Assembly (NCBI RefSeq): GCF_026261605.1
Contig: NZ_CP102486.1
Location: 1,488,001 to 1,552,000 of the forward strand
Direction: 5' to 3'
From: Dechloromonas sp. A34
Lineage (GTDB): Bacteria; Pseudomonadota; Gammaproteobacteria; Burkholderiales; Rhodocyclaceae
Length of the DNA: 64,000 nt
A program made the translations under genes and the position numbers. Within the stretch, counting starts at the first letter, position 1. Each line of letters opens with the position of its first letter. Below, piece after piece: positions 1 to 8,320 of the stretch. The notes beneath the pieces are model-generated. The model saw only the letters and a list, made by a program, of their open reading frames with translations. It was not told where the DNA came from and searched no databases.

Positions 1-796
1 CGGCCTGCTGGCGCAGGCTGTCAAGGTCGGCAGCGGTGGCCGAGGCGGTCAACTGCTGGTGGAAGGCGACGAGTTCCGGTGCGATCTCTTCGTGTGACGC
101 GATGGCGTGGGCTAGCCAGACGATCTGGGGAAGCGCAGCGGCGGTGACGATATCCTGCGGCAGGGCATGGTGGAAAAGGATGCCGTCCGCGAACGAGGAA
201 TCGAGCTGCCATTGTTCGGTCAGCCAGGTCCCGATTTCTCCGTGATGAACGCTAAAACGTGCCGATTCCGCCGCTTGTATTGCGTCCTCGTCGGCGGTGC
301 TGGCCAGGAGCTGGGCGTAGGGCTCACCGAGGGCGGTGAGCAGAATGAGTTGTCCGACATCGTGGAGCAGGCCGGCCAGGTAGGCCTCGTCGGGGTGCGG
401 GTGAGCGGCCGAGACAGCCAGGCTGCGCGAGAGCTCGGCGACGAGTAGTGAGTGCACCCAGAAACCGGAGATGTCGGCTTCGGAAACGCCGGAGTGGCGC
501 TCGAACAGGCTTTGAATCGACAGGCAGGTGGCAATCGAACGGACCAGACGGGTGCCGAGCGCGATCAGGCAGCTGTCCAGACTTCTCAGTTCGGAGCCCC
601 GCCGCAATGCCGGCGAGTTCGCAATGCTCAGGACCTTGGCGGACAGTCCCGGATCCTGTCTGACCAGGGTGGCCAGATCGCCCATCGTTGTCTGATCGTC
701 ATCGACCAGTTGCAGCAGGCGAAGCAGCAATTGCGGCGGCGATGGAATCCGTCCCGACTCGATCGCCTGGAGAATGGGCTCGGGCAGGTTATGCAT
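1..796 (-). CDS. HDOD-domain signalling protein (C-terminus beyond window)
   Basis: The minus-strand frame stays open from an ATG at 796 to the window edge, about 265 residues, so the C-terminus is missing. The protein begins MHNLPEPILQAIESG and carries an HDOD domain, seen in the helical segment with VRQDPGLSAKVLSIANS and the later LAGLLHDVGQLIL. HDOD proteins are HD-phosphohydrolase relatives without established enzymatic activity and usually act in signalling, often linked to motility or cyclic-di-GMP. The start is preceded by a weak GGGGAAA. A sigma-70-like promoter lies about 170 bp upstream, and a short leader ORF overlaps the start. The family is clear; the cellular role is not. Confidence 0.82.
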   Translation of the reverse strand, partial: MHNLPEPILQAIESGRIPSPPQLLLRLLQLVDDDQTTMGDLATLVRQDPGLSAKVLSIANSPALRRGSELRSLDSCLIALGTRLVRSIATCLSIQSLFERHSGVSEADISGFWVHSLLVAELSRSLAVSAAHPHPDEAYLAGLLHDVGQLILLTALGEPYAQLLASTADEDAIQAAESARFSVHHGEIGTWLTEQWQLDSSFADGILFHHALPQDIVTAAALPQIVWLAHAIASHEEIAPELVAFHQQLTASATAADLDSLRQQA

Positions 797-896
797 GCTT
801 TCCCCGGCACCGGCTGCCGGTGAGGGAATGAACAGGATTTTGCAATCCGCAAGCGAGATGCCGATGGCCCTGCACAGTCAGCTTCGTGTGAAACAT
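789..896 (-). CDS. possible 35-aa leader ORF upstream of the HDOD gene
   Basis: An ATG at 896 has a good AAGGGAG ribosome site. It opens a 35-codon frame starting MFHTKLTVQGHRHL whose TAA lies just inside the HDOD start, in a different frame. This layout would permit translational coupling. The two frames cannot be joined by adding a single base, so this is not simply a frameshifted N-terminus. No family is recognised; it may be chance. Confidence 0.25.
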   Translation of the reverse strand: MFHTKLTVQGHRHLACGLQNPVHSLTGSRCRGKHA

Positions 897-966
897 AACT
901 CCCTTCCCTTGGCGCGGAACGTCTTGGTTTTCAAGGCGTTGCCAGTCAGCAGCTCAATGCAAATTC

Positions 967-995
967 ATACTACTATGCTCAGGTAATCCTATCAA
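967..995 (-). promoter_or_regulatory. sigma-70-like promoter for the HDOD gene
   Basis: On the minus strand TTGATA (990-995) is followed after exactly 17 bases by TAGTAT (967-972). This is the only clear promoter in the 371-base stretch 797-1167, which otherwise holds the leader ORF and the terminator at 1088-1116. It implies a 5' leader of roughly 165 bases. Confidence 0.5.
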
Positions 996-1087
996 TAACT
1001 AAAGTAATAGGTCTGAACTGCCGGGAGGGTGGTGTGGCCGGTCCGGCCAAGGGGGCGCTTTTCCCGATGGCAGTGCTGGCGGTTGAC

Positions 1088-1116
1088 AAAAAAAGACCCC
1101 GCCACGAGGGCGGGGT
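1088..1116 (-). terminator. rho-independent terminator after the small ORF pair
   Basis: Perfect 8-bp stem ACCCCGCC/GGCGGGGT with a 5-base loop. Read on the minus strand it is followed by a run of seven T. It sits about 50 bases past the stop of the 59-aa ORF, supporting that this short region is a transcribed unit. Confidence 0.8.
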
Positions 1117-1167
1117 AACAGGGAGGTCTCGAAAGGGGGGATTTCGAGAGGGAGGTAAATCGGTGAT

Positions 1168-1347
1168 TCAGTCCTTGCGGCGACGTTTCAGCCAGTGGCG
1201 AGCGGCGAGAATCACGGCGCCGGCAGCCACTGCCACAACTGCCGCCTTGAGTGGCTCGGCCTGGCCGTCGGCTAGCCAATCAAAGCCCGCGACGCCGACA
1301 AAAACGCCAAGGCTTTCGCTGATCGGCAGATTGTCGGCAAAGGCCAT
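1168..1347 (-). CDS. small membrane protein, 59 aa, unknown function
   Basis: This 59-residue ORF reads MAFADNLPISESLGVFVG at its start. It has one hydrophobic helix at about residues 33-50 (LKAAVVAVAAGAVILAA) followed by a strongly basic tail, HWLKRRRKD. That pattern suits a single-pass inner-membrane protein with its C-terminus in the cytoplasm. Its ATG overlaps the stop codon of the preceding 38-aa ORF (TAATG), suggesting coupled translation, and a strong terminator follows. I do not recognise the family. The terminator, the coupling and the coherent membrane-anchor pattern favour a real gene. Confidence 0.5.
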   Translation of the reverse strand: MAFADNLPISESLGVFVGVAGFDWLADGQAEPLKAAVVAVAAGAVILAARHWLKRRRKD

Positions 1348-1463
1348 TAGCGGCGCACCTGGCGGACCGGAATGGTGGCGAGTACGGGCTGCCGAACGAC
1401 AATCATGCCGAACAGGTAGTGGCGCGCCAATTCCAAAAATTTCTCGATGCTCATTTCATTCAT
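1347..1463 (-). CDS. small protein, 38 aa, unknown function
   Basis: The ORF begins MNEMSIEKFLELARHYLFG, with AAGAGGAG nine bases upstream. Residues 5-20 look like an amphipathic helix, and the end is basic (VRQVRR). Its TAA shares one base with the start of the next small membrane protein, so the two form a candidate bicistronic unit ending at the terminator at 1088-1116. An in-frame ATG at 1505 would give 52 aa, but it lacks a ribosome site. No family recognised. Confidence 0.4.
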   Translation of the reverse strand: MNEMSIEKFLELARHYLFGMIVVRQPVLATIPVRQVRR

Positions 1464-1613
1464 CCTCGTGTGCTCCTCTTGGTGGGATTGTCGTTGTTGT
1501 TCCATGGCTCGGATTCTAGAGAGCCGCCGCGACGCCGTCTGTTGGGCAAGCGTGGTGGAGCCGTAACGAGGATTGATGCTTGATGACGCTTTGTAACCGC
1601 GTCGCCCGCCGAC

Positions 1614-3050
1614 TTACTGCTGGGCTTTCCAGGCGAGGGTGAAGCGCGCGCCGCCAAGTGGAGCGGCATTGGCAGTGGCCGTGCCGCCATGCAGTTCAAG
1701 GACGCGCCGGGCAATCGCCAGCCCCAGCCCGTAGCCCCCGGTGGCGCGGTCGCGCGAGCGGTCGAGGCGGGTGAAGGCCGAAAAGATGTGTTCCCGTTCC
1801 TCGGCAGGTATACCGATACCGTCGTCGTCGACGTGGATCATAATCCGGTTGTCGACCAATTCGGCGCTGACCAGAATCTGCTTGCTGGCGTATTTGAAGG
1901 CATTGCGCAGCAAGTTGCGCAGGGCGTAGGGCATGGCCTTGCGATCAAGATCAACCTTGAGGCCTTCCGGTAAGTGCGCGGTATCAACCGTAACGTTCAG
2001 CCGGCGACCAAGCAGGCGTACCGAATCGACCTCGTCGACCAGCCATTCGGAAAAGTGGACGCTGGACAGATGCGGCTCCGGTGCTTCGCGCTCGAAGCGG
2101 GCGTAGGTCAGGCTGGTATCGATCAGGTGATCGAGCTCGTCGAGATCGTCTTCCATCATCGCCCACAGACGCTGGCGTTCCTCACGCTCGTCGGTTTCGG
2201 TCAGCATTTCGAGGGCAAACCGCATGCGGGCGATTGGGGTGCGTAGCTCGTGCGAGATACCGCAGGCCAGTTCGCGGTGCGTGGCGAGGAGCTGCTGAAT
2301 GCGCTCGGCCATGCTGTTCATGGTGTCGGAAAGCGAGGCGAAGAGTTGGCTGCGGGCTGGTGGCGAGCGTGCCTCGAAATCGCCGTCGCCGAGGTCGCGG
2401 GCGGTCTGGCGCAGGGTTTCGAGGTCACGCCAGACTGGGCGGACCCAGAACCAGAGCGCGATGCCGAAGATCAGGCCGGTCAGGCTCCAGGTCAGCAGGC
2501 GCAGACGCAGTTCAAGGGGAAGGCGGTCCTTTAACTCGGGGTTGCGGCTGGAGGTGAGAGGGCCGACAACGAGGACCTGGCTGCTGGTGCCCAGGCGGTG
2601 GTACATGATGTCGCCGTCGTGATCAATGGCGATGTCCCCGCCGTCGAGCTTGTCGACTTGCTTTGGGGTCAAGGTACGATCCAGCGTCATGCGCTCGACG
2701 ATACCGAGGCGATAAGAAAATTTTTCGTCGAGTTCCTTGATTTTGCGTTGCCAGGTGCTGCGCGGCTGGCGGAATAGTTCGTCTTCGATCAATGTGATTG
2801 TGCCGCGCATGAAGCGACGGGCGTAATCATCGGTAATGCCGCGCTGCGCGGTGGATATGACGAAATCGGCGGTGAAGGCGATGGCGACGAAGGAGCCCAT
2901 CGCCAACAGGTAAAAATTGAAAAACAGTTTGGAGAGGCTGTAACGCCCGCCCCGCCAGCGCGGCAGGGAGACCCGGAACAGCGAGCGGGCGAGGCCCTGG
3001 CTGCGCTCCTTGGCTTCAGTATTCCCGGGTGGGGAATCAGTTCCAGTCAT
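1614..3050 (-). CDS. rstB: sensor histidine kinase, RstB-like
   Basis: A 478-residue inner-membrane sensor kinase. Transmembrane helices at about 42-66 and 182-203 enclose a periplasmic sensor of roughly 115 residues. A HAMP linker follows, then the dimerisation/phosphoacceptor helix with ISHELRTP (His267) and a HATPase domain with NLLRNAFKYA (N box), DDDGIGIP (G1) and GYGLGLAIA (G2), so all catalytic boxes are intact. The start overlaps the 3' end of the regulator gene by 14 bases, so the two are co-translated. The order regulator-kinase and the overall similarity suggest the RstA/RstB family. The signal sensed cannot be read from the sequence. Confidence 0.9.
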   Translation of the reverse strand: MTGTDSPPGNTEAKERSQGLARSLFRVSLPRWRGGRYSLSKLFFNFYLLAMGSFVAIAFTADFVISTAQRGITDDYARRFMRGTITLIEDELFRQPRSTWQRKIKELDEKFSYRLGIVERMTLDRTLTPKQVDKLDGGDIAIDHDGDIMYHRLGTSSQVLVVGPLTSSRNPELKDRLPLELRLRLLTWSLTGLIFGIALWFWVRPVWRDLETLRQTARDLGDGDFEARSPPARSQLFASLSDTMNSMAERIQQLLATHRELACGISHELRTPIARMRFALEMLTETDEREERQRLWAMMEDDLDELDHLIDTSLTYARFEREAPEPHLSSVHFSEWLVDEVDSVRLLGRRLNVTVDTAHLPEGLKVDLDRKAMPYALRNLLRNAFKYASKQILVSAELVDNRIMIHVDDDGIGIPAEEREHIFSAFTRLDRSRDRATGGYGLGLAIARRVLELHGGTATANAAPLGGARFTLAWKAQQ

Positions 3051-3741
3051 GTTTACTGAACAGGTAACCTTTGCCGCGCACGGTTTTGATGCGGGTCGGA
3101 TTGTCCGGGTCGTCGTTCAGTTTTTTGCGCAAACGGGAGATCCGGGCATCAATCGATCGATCCAGTCCATCAAAGCCGATGCCGCGCAATTCCTGGAGCA
3201 GGTCGTCGCGCGACAGTACATTGCCGGCATGCGAAGCGAGCAGCCATAACAGGTCGAATTCGGCGGTGGTCAGGTCGATGCTGTCACCACTTAGTGAGGC
3301 GGTGCGGGTGCCCTGACTGATCCGGAACTGCCCGAAGACCATGCCTTCCGAATCGTTGCCCAGGGCCTCGCCGGCGACCGGCAGGCGACGGAGCAGGGCT
3401 TTGATCCGGGCGAGCAGCACGCGCGGCTGGACCGGCTTGGCAATATAATCGTCGGCGCCCATTTCGAGACCGAGGATCTGGTCGAAGTCTTCGTCGCGGG
3501 CCGTCAGCATCAGGATCACGCCACGATATTGCGGTCGGACGCTGCGGCAGACTTCGAAGCCATCCTTGCCCGGCAACATGACGTCGAGAATGACCAGATC
3601 CGGCTGTTCGGCCAGAATGCGTGCCTCGGCGGTATCGCCGCGGGGTTCGATGCTGACGCTCAGGTCATTTTTGGTGAGGTATTCGGCGGTCAGTTCGGCC
3701 AGCCGTTCGTCGTCTTCGACAAGCAGGATGCGTGTGTTCAT
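3037..3741 (-). CDS. rstA: response regulator, RstA-like (OmpR family)
   Basis: 234 residues: an N-terminal receiver domain and a C-terminal winged-helix DNA-binding domain. The acidic pocket is present (VEDDER near the N-terminus), with the phosphorylation site Asp53 in VILDVMLPGKDG, and AKPVQP carries the conserved lysine. The output domain ends in the usual IKTVRGKGYLF. It is the first gene of the pair and is divergent from dsbB. As an OmpR-type regulator it should bind DNA as a phosphorylated dimer. Targets are unknown here; in enteric bacteria RstA belongs to a PhoPQ-linked acid/Mg response, which should not be assumed for this organism. Confidence 0.92.
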   Translation of the reverse strand: MNTRILLVEDDERLAELTAEYLTKNDLSVSIEPRGDTAEARILAEQPDLVILDVMLPGKDGFEVCRSVRPQYRGVILMLTARDEDFDQILGLEMGADDYIAKPVQPRVLLARIKALLRRLPVAGEALGNDSEGMVFGQFRISQGTRTASLSGDSIDLTTAEFDLLWLLASHAGNVLSRDDLLQELRGIGFDGLDRSIDARISRLRKKLNDDPDNPTRIKTVRGKGYLFSKHDWN

Positions 3742-3878
3742 CCGGCAATCTTAACGGCAGGGTGAGCGATGGTCCACCGTGTTGCATCGGCGTGGCGGTA
3801 TGGGCTGTTCTCGTTCGGCCGGCTTGGCCATGCCTTAGAATTCATCCCTGTCTGCAACGAACTCTTGAAAGTGTCGAT

Positions 3879-4370
3879 ATGTTTTTCTCGAAAGTGCCCC
3901 TACGGGTGTGGTTTGCTACCTTATCACTGGGCTGTTTTGGCTTGGTCGGCGTTGGCATGGAATTACAGAATCTGCTGCGACTGGCCCCTTGCCCGATGTG
4001 CATTTTTCAGCGCGTGCTTTACTTGGGGATCGGCGGACTGGCCTTGTTCGGCTTCCTGTTGCCGGTAGCCCGGCTGGTCTGGGCCGGCTTGATCGGCTTG
4101 CTAGCCCTGATCGGTGTTGGGGTCGCGGCTTACCAGACATGGATGCAGGCCTTTCCGGCCTTGGCGACGGAGTGTGGATATGCCGAACCGAATCTGATGG
4201 AACGCCTAGTCGACTGGCTCGGCATGCAATGGCCGTCGATGTTTCTGGCCACTGGGTTCTGCACGAGCCGGGACTGGGTTTTCCTTGGTTTGTCGATGGC
4301 CAACTGGTCCTTGCTGATATTCATCGGCATCGTCGGATATGCGGCACTGCTGTTTCTTCGGAAAAATTGA
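3879..4370 (+). CDS. dsbB: disulfide bond formation protein B
   Basis: 163 residues with four transmembrane helices. DsbB re-oxidises periplasmic DsbA and passes electrons to quinone. The quinone-side pair is visible as CPMC (Cys38, Cys41), followed by the conserved IFQR. The periplasmic loop cysteines are the ones in ECGYAEPN and in GFCTSRDW. The frame is open further upstream, but the ATG at 3879 gives the usual DsbB length and puts MFFSKVPLRVWF just before the first helix. It is divergent from the rstAB pair. Confidence 0.93.
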   Translation: MFFSKVPLRVWFATLSLGCFGLVGVGMELQNLLRLAPCPMCIFQRVLYLGIGGLALFGFLLPVARLVWAGLIGLLALIGVGVAAYQTWMQAFPALATECGYAEPNLMERLVDWLGMQWPSMFLATGFCTSRDWVFLGLSMANWSLLIFIGIVGYAALLFLRKN

Positions 4371-4384
4371 GAAACGGACACCGG

Positions 4385-4413
4385 AAAAAACAAAACCCGC
4401 CGAAAGGCGGGTT
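4385..4413 (-). terminator. terminator of rpmB-rpmG
   Basis: Stem AACCCGCC/GGCGGGTT with a GAAA loop. On the minus strand it is followed by a T-rich tract. It lies 25 bases past the rpmG stop and may also slow transcription coming from dsbB. Confidence 0.8.
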
Positions 4414-4437
4414 TGTCGAAAGCTGGAGGAGGCTGAA

Positions 4438-4605
4438 TTACTTCAGCTTCACTTCCTTGTAAGCAACGTGCTTACGAGCCTTCGGGTCGTACTTGTTGAA
4501 CTCCAGTTTTTCAGGCGTCGTACGCTTGTTCTTGGAGGTGGTATAGAAGTGTCCGGTACCAGCTGTAGATTCCAGCTTGATTTTTTCGCGACCGCCTTTA
4601 GCCAT
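4438..4605 (-). CDS. rpmG: 50S ribosomal protein L33
   Basis: 55 residues, full length for L33. The N-terminus [20 protein letters not shown] and the downstream YTTSKNKR and [18 protein letters not shown] are diagnostic. The cysteine pairs of the zinc-binding L33 type are absent, so this is the zinc-independent paralogue. It is encoded 19 bases after rpmB and before a terminator, the conserved rpmB-rpmG arrangement. It binds 23S rRNA near the E site of the large subunit. Confidence 0.97.
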   Translation of the reverse strand: MAKGGREKIKLESTAGTGHFYTTSKNKRTTPEKLEFNKYDPKARKHVAYKEVKLK

Positions 4606-4624
4606 TTTACTTATCCTTCCTTAA

Positions 4625-4858
4625 TCAGACTTCGCCGCGGGCGCGCAGATCGGCCAGCACGGTGTCGATGCCGTTCTTGTCGATAACACGCAGACCGGCG
4701 TTGGAAACGCGCAGACGGATGAAGCGGTTTTCGCTTTCAACCCAAAAGCGGCGGTACTGCAGGTTCGGCAGGAAGCGACGCTTCGTTCTATTGTTGGCAT
4801 GGGAAACCTTGTTCCCAACCATCGGGGCTTTGCCCGTTACTTGGCAGACTCGCGCCAT
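4625..4858 (-). CDS. rpmB: 50S ribosomal protein L28
   Basis: 77 residues. [20 protein letters not shown] followed by [13 protein letters not shown] is the L28 signature. The frame is open 16 codons upstream, but this ATG has a GGAG site eight bases before it and gives the exact family length. It is transcribed with rpmG, probably from the promoter at 4896-4925, and follows radC as in many proteobacteria. Confidence 0.97.
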   Translation of the reverse strand: MARVCQVTGKAPMVGNKVSHANNRTKRRFLPNLQYRRFWVESENRFIRLRVSNAGLRVIDKNGIDTVLADLRARGEV

Positions 4859-4895
4859 GATTGCTGCTCCAGAATTCGCTAGAAGAAAGCCCGTG

Positions 4896-4925
4896 AGTAT
4901 AACCAAAACCGGCTGATGATTTCAA
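4896..4925 (-). promoter_or_regulatory. sigma-70-like promoter for rpmB-rpmG
   Basis: On the minus strand TTGAAA (4920-4925) and TATACT (4896-4901) are separated by 18 bases, in the gap between radC and rpmB. The start site would lie about 30 bases before the rpmB ATG. Confidence 0.65.
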
Positions 4926-4939
4926 GTGGTTTGTTGTTT

Positions 4940-5620
4940 TTATAGCAGGCCTCGTTCTGCCAGGGAGAGCGGGGTGGCGTTGCCGGCCACGATGAAATGG
5001 TCGAGCAATTTGACATCGACCATAGCCAGAGCCTCTTTCAGGCTGCGCGTGAGCATTTCGTCGGCGCGCGACGGCTCGGCCAGGCCGGATGGATGATTAT
5101 GGGCGAGGATGACCGCAGCGGCATTGTGTTCGAGGGCGGTTTTGACTACTTCTCGAGGGTAGACCGAGGTTTGGGTCAGTGTGCCGGTAAACAATTCATC
5201 AGCTTTCAGCAAGCGGTTCTGGGCGTCGAGCCAGAGTGCCATGAAGACTTCGTTCTTGCGCGTTGCCAGTTTGAGGCGCAACCAGTCGCGGACCTGACCT
5301 GGCGAGGTCAGCATGTCGCGGGCGGACATTTGCTGGGTCAGTGCCCTGCGTGCCAGTTCAAAACTGGCCTTAAGCTGGGCGGCCTTGGCTCGACCGATGC
5401 CGGAAACACTGGCCAGCTCGTCCAGCGACGCGTCGACTAGGGTACTCAGTCGGCCATCGAAGCGCAGCAACAGGTCGCGTGCCAGATCGACTGCGCTTTT
5501 GCCCCGGACACCGACTCTTAAATAGATGGCCAGCAATTCGGCGTCCGAGAGGGCGGTCGGTCCAAGTGCCAGCAATCGTTCCCGTGGTCGTTCGCTCTCT
5601 GGCCAGTCGCTGATCGCCAT
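4940..5620 (-). CDS. radC: RadC family JAMM/MPN-domain protein
   Basis: 226 residues, the usual RadC length. An N-terminal helix-hairpin-helix region ([18 protein letters not shown]) precedes the JAMM/MPN metal-binding motif, visible as the upstream glutamate region and HNHPSG followed by D ([18 protein letters not shown]). RadC was named for a DNA-repair phenotype that was later withdrawn; its biochemical role is still unsettled. The chosen ATG gives [17 protein letters not shown], the conserved N-terminus; the frame extends further upstream without support. It is divergent from coaBC and upstream of rpmB. Confidence 0.92.
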   Translation of the reverse strand: MAISDWPESERPRERLLALGPTALSDAELLAIYLRVGVRGKSAVDLARDLLLRFDGRLSTLVDASLDELASVSGIGRAKAAQLKASFELARRALTQQMSARDMLTSPGQVRDWLRLKLATRKNEVFMALWLDAQNRLLKADELFTGTLTQTSVYPREVVKTALEHNAAAVILAHNHPSGLAEPSRADEMLTRSLKEALAMVDVKLLDHFIVAGNATPLSLAERGLL

Positions 5621-5666
5621 ACTATTTCCGTTAGAATGGGGAAACACATATTCTAGCGTTAAGACA

Positions 5667-6851
5667 ATGGAATTACAGGGAAAGCGTATCGTCCTCGGCG
5701 TCACCGGCGGGATTGCCGCCTACAAGGCCGCCGAACTGCTTCGTTTGCTGGCCAAGCAGGGGGCGGACGTTCAGGTGGCGATGACCGACGGGGCAACCCA
5801 CTTCGTCACGACCACGACCTTTCAGGCGCTCTCCGGCAGGCCGGTATTTACCGACCAGTGGGATGGCCGGATGCCGAATGCCATGGCACATATCGACCTG
5901 TCGCGCCAGGCAGACCTGATTCTGGTTGCCCCTGCCTCGGCTGATTTCATGGCACGCGTGGTGCACGGGATGGCCGACGATCTGCTGGCGACCATGGTCC
6001 TGGCGCGCGATTGCCCCTTGCTGATTGCTCCGGCAATGAATCGCCAGATGTGGGAAAACCCCGCTACACAGCGCAATGTGCTCCAACTGCTGGCGGATGG
6101 CATAAAGATGCTTGGCCCGGCGAGTGGCGAGCAAGCCTGCGGTGAAGTTGGCGTCGGCCGGATGCTGGAACCGGAAGAGATTCTTGAGGAGGTGATCGCG
6201 TTCTTCTCGCCGAAGGTACTGGCCGGCAAACGGGTTTTGATTACGGCGGGGCCCACCTTCGAGGCCATCGACCCGGTGCGCGGAATTACCAATCGGTCTT
6301 CCGGACGCATGGGGTACGCCGTGGCCCGGGCGGCGCGACAGGCTGGGGCCGAGGTGACGCTGGTTTCCGGTCCGGTTGGGCTTGATGCGCCGCAAGGGGT
6401 CGAGCGCATCAATGTGCTGAGTGCGCTGGATATGCACGCGGCAGTAATGGCACGCGTCGCCGCGACGGACATTTTCATCGGCGTGGCAGCGGTGGCCGAT
6501 TACCGGGTAGCCAATGCCGCCGAGCACAAATTGAAGAAGGATACCGGCGGTATTCCGCCGATCGAGCTGATCGAAAATCCGGATATCCTCGCCGAGGTGG
6601 CTGCCCTGGAAGGTGCCCCGTATTGCGTCGGCTTTGCGGCGGAGAGTCGTAATCTGGAGGCTTATGCCCAAGCCAAGCGGCGCAAGAAAAACATTCCGCT
6701 GATTGCCGGCAATCTGATTCAGGATGGCTTTGGTGGCGACGACAACCGGCTGGTCTTGTTTGATGATGCCGGTGTGCACCCGCTGCCCCCCGGACCCAAA
6801 TCGGTGTTGTCGCGCCAGTTGATCGAGCATATCTCTGCGGCTGTTGGATAG
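5667..6851 (+). CDS. coaBC: bifunctional phosphopantothenoylcysteine decarboxylase / phosphopantothenate-cysteine ligase
   Basis: 394 residues with two fused enzymes of coenzyme A synthesis. The N-terminal flavoprotein CoaC part shows [15 protein letters not shown], the [12 protein letters not shown] motif and the Cys of [10 protein letters not shown]. The C-terminal CoaB part begins near residue 190 with [18 protein letters not shown] and keeps the KLKK lysines. Together they convert 4'-phosphopantothenate plus cysteine to 4'-phosphopantetheine. The ATG at 5667 gives [15 protein letters not shown], the normal CoaBC start. It is divergent from radC, with 46 bases between the starts. Confidence 0.96.
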   Translation: MELQGKRIVLGVTGGIAAYKAAELLRLLAKQGADVQVAMTDGATHFVTTTTFQALSGRPVFTDQWDGRMPNAMAHIDLSRQADLILVAPASADFMARVVHGMADDLLATMVLARDCPLLIAPAMNRQMWENPATQRNVLQLLADGIKMLGPASGEQACGEVGVGRMLEPEEILEEVIAFFSPKVLAGKRVLITAGPTFEAIDPVRGITNRSSGRMGYAVARAARQAGAEVTLVSGPVGLDAPQGVERINVLSALDMHAAVMARVAATDIFIGVAAVADYRVANAAEHKLKKDTGGIPPIELIENPDILAEVAALEGAPYCVGFAAESRNLEAYAQAKRRKKNIPLIAGNLIQDGFGGDDNRLVLFDDAGVHPLPPGPKSVLSRQLIEHISAAVG

Positions 6852-7078
6852 CGCCCTAAAGTGGCCGCTCAGGCGTCGAACACCCTGACTCGATTGCGCT
6901 CGGCACGCTTGGCTGTTTACCACCACTCCGCATCGTCGCCTGAAGCAGCTGCAGCGGTTACGTGGGTTCGAGCCTGCAATGAAGTCCGAGTGTTATGTGT
7001 GCTGCGACGGTAAAAATTCGCAAACATCGTTGGACTGGCCAGGCGGTTTTCTTCGCAGTGGCCGACTTGGTTTCGGTA

Positions 7079-7267
7079 TCAGTGCCGGGGCGGGGTGTTG
7101 CTAGACATGGCGCTCTGTTCTCTCCGTTCGACAAAGTATCCGTCAAGTGGGCAGACCCGGCTTGGTGGGCATTCATGTTCACGAGCGCACTCGGCCTGCG
7201 TTTCGTCGGTGAGAACCATTTCGCGGACCGTTTCACAACGGGCGATAGGGGAGTCGAAGATGGACAT
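7079..7267 (-). CDS. conserved small Cys-containing protein, 62 aa, unknown function
   Basis: 62 residues starting MSIFDSPIARCETVREMVL, with GGAGG ideally placed before the ATG. Four cysteines are spread over the first two thirds (ARCE, AECA, HECPP, RVCPLD), which could bind a metal or form disulfides, although no standard zinc-finger spacing is evident. There is no signal peptide or membrane helix. It runs convergent to coaBC and divergent from the dehydrogenase gene. The 227 bases between coaBC and this stop hold nothing I can identify. I recognise no named family. Confidence 0.55.
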   Translation of the reverse strand: MSIFDSPIARCETVREMVLTDETQAECAREHECPPSRVCPLDGYFVERREQSAMSSNTPPRH

Positions 7268-7300
7268 GGCAACCTCCGCTTGTTTGAGTACTAAATTCAA

Positions 7301-7318
7301 CTGACTAATTCAGTCTAG
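7301..7318. promoter_or_regulatory. 18-base motif shared with the ccoN upstream region
   Basis: CTGACTAATTCAGTCTAG here matches 11101-11118 (CTGACTAATTCGACCTAG) at 15 of 18 positions. This copy lies 34 bases before the 62-aa protein start on the minus strand. The other lies 12 bases before the ccoN FNR box. The role is unknown. Confidence 0.3.
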
Positions 7319-7394
7319 TTGCGCGGGGTGGCAAAAGCCAAGAATACGCGGCGCAGATACTCTGATTTGATCTTTTTGTAGCATGCCCCTTTTT

Positions 7395-7443
7395 CTGACC
7401 TTGGGTCAGCGGGTACTATGTGCCTTTTTCCATACGGTACCGT
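7395..7443. promoter_or_regulatory. two palindromes upstream of the dehydrogenase gene
   Basis: CTGACC-TTG-GGTCAG (7395-7409) and the uninterrupted palindrome ACGGTACCGT (7434-7443) lie 54-102 bases before the dehydrogenase ATG. Either could be an operator for a dimeric repressor. No regulator gene is adjacent. Confidence 0.3.
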
Positions 7444-7496
7444 CTGGAGAGCGCTGCCGAAATGTCTTGCGTTGCGCTTTTACAAGGAGAGTGGTT

Positions 7497-8264
7497 ATGC
7501 AAATAAATGAAAAAGTATTTCTTGTGACCGGAGCAGGTTCTGGTCTGGGGGCCGCGACAGCGCGCGCTTTGGTTGAGGGCGGTGGGAGCGTTGTCCTGGC
7601 TGACCTCAATCGCGAGGCCGGTGAAAAGCTGGCCGCGGAACTTGGTTCGGCTGCCTGTTTTGTTGAAACTGATGTGGCCAGCGAGGCTTCTGCTGTCGAT
7701 GCCATCCAGGCGGCGATTACAAGGTTCGGCGGGCTGCACGGACTGGTCAACTGCGCTGGTGTCGCGCCGGCTGAGAAAGTTGTCGGCAAGGATGGGCCGC
7801 ATCGACTGGAAAGCTTCACCAAAGTCATCACTATTAATCTGGTCGGTACCTTTAATATGATCCGTCTGGCGGCTGAGGCGATGCTGAAAGGCGAGCCTGA
7901 TGCTGGCGGCGAGCGGGGGGTAATTATCAATACGGCGTCGATCGCAGCTTATGAGGGGCAGCTCGGGCAGGCCGCCTATGCGGCGTCGAAGGGCGGGATT
8001 GTTGCGTTGACTCTGCCGGTGGCCCGGGAGCTGGCGCGTAGCGGAATTCGTTGTATGACCATTGCACCGGGCATCATGGAGACGCCGATGCTGCTTGGCA
8101 TGCCACCCGAAGTCCAAGACTCGCTCAATAAAATGGTGCCGTTCCCTACCCGAATGGGCAAGCCGGCCGAATTCGCCGCGCTGGTCAAGCATATTGTCGA
8201 AAATGCCTATCTCAATGGTGAAGTAATCCGTCTCGACGGTGCCATCCGGATGGGCACCAAATAA
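7497..8264 (+). CDS. short-chain dehydrogenase, 3-hydroxyacyl-CoA dehydrogenase type II-like
   Basis: 255 residues, a classical short-chain dehydrogenase/reductase. The nucleotide-binding motif TGAGSGLG lies at about 11-18, the NAG-equivalent is NCAGVAP, the catalytic Ser is in NTASIAA and the catalytic Tyr/Lys pair is in YAASKGG. The [15 protein letters not shown] segment and the DGAIRMGTK end resemble the HSD17B10/3-hydroxyacyl-CoA dehydrogenase type II branch, which oxidises 3-hydroxyacyl-CoAs with NAD. That substrate assignment is inference. The start at 7497 has an AAGGAGAG site. It appears to be a single-gene unit, closed by the terminator at 8291-8315. Confidence 0.88.
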   Translation: MQINEKVFLVTGAGSGLGAATARALVEGGGSVVLADLNREAGEKLAAELGSAACFVETDVASEASAVDAIQAAITRFGGLHGLVNCAGVAPAEKVVGKDGPHRLESFTKVITINLVGTFNMIRLAAEAMLKGEPDAGGERGVIINTASIAAYEGQLGQAAYAASKGGIVALTLPVARELARSGIRCMTIAPGIMETPMLLGMPPEVQDSLNKMVPFPTRMGKPAEFAALVKHIVENAYLNGEVIRLDGAIRMGTK

Positions 8265-8290
8265 TCTATACTTCGGCTCCGCCATTGACC

Positions 8291-8315
8291 AAAAAGGCAC
8301 TTCGGTGCCTTTTTT
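8291..8315 (+). terminator. terminator between the dehydrogenase gene and ccoI
   Basis: Stem AAAAAGGCAC/GTGCCTTTTT with a TTCG tetraloop and a T run; a strong rho-independent terminator. It ends only six bases before the ccoI ATG. Confidence 0.85.
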
Positions 8316-8320
8316 ATTGC

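Noticed and set aside
5673..6926. 417-codon open frame antisense to coaBC
   Set aside because: coaBC motifs are intact on the other strand; the antisense translation is featureless.
6958..7272. 104-aa minus-strand ORF overlapping the 62-aa Cys protein
   Set aside because: It overlaps in another frame, has no ribosome site and a composition typical of a shadow frame; the 62-aa ORF has the good GGAGG site.
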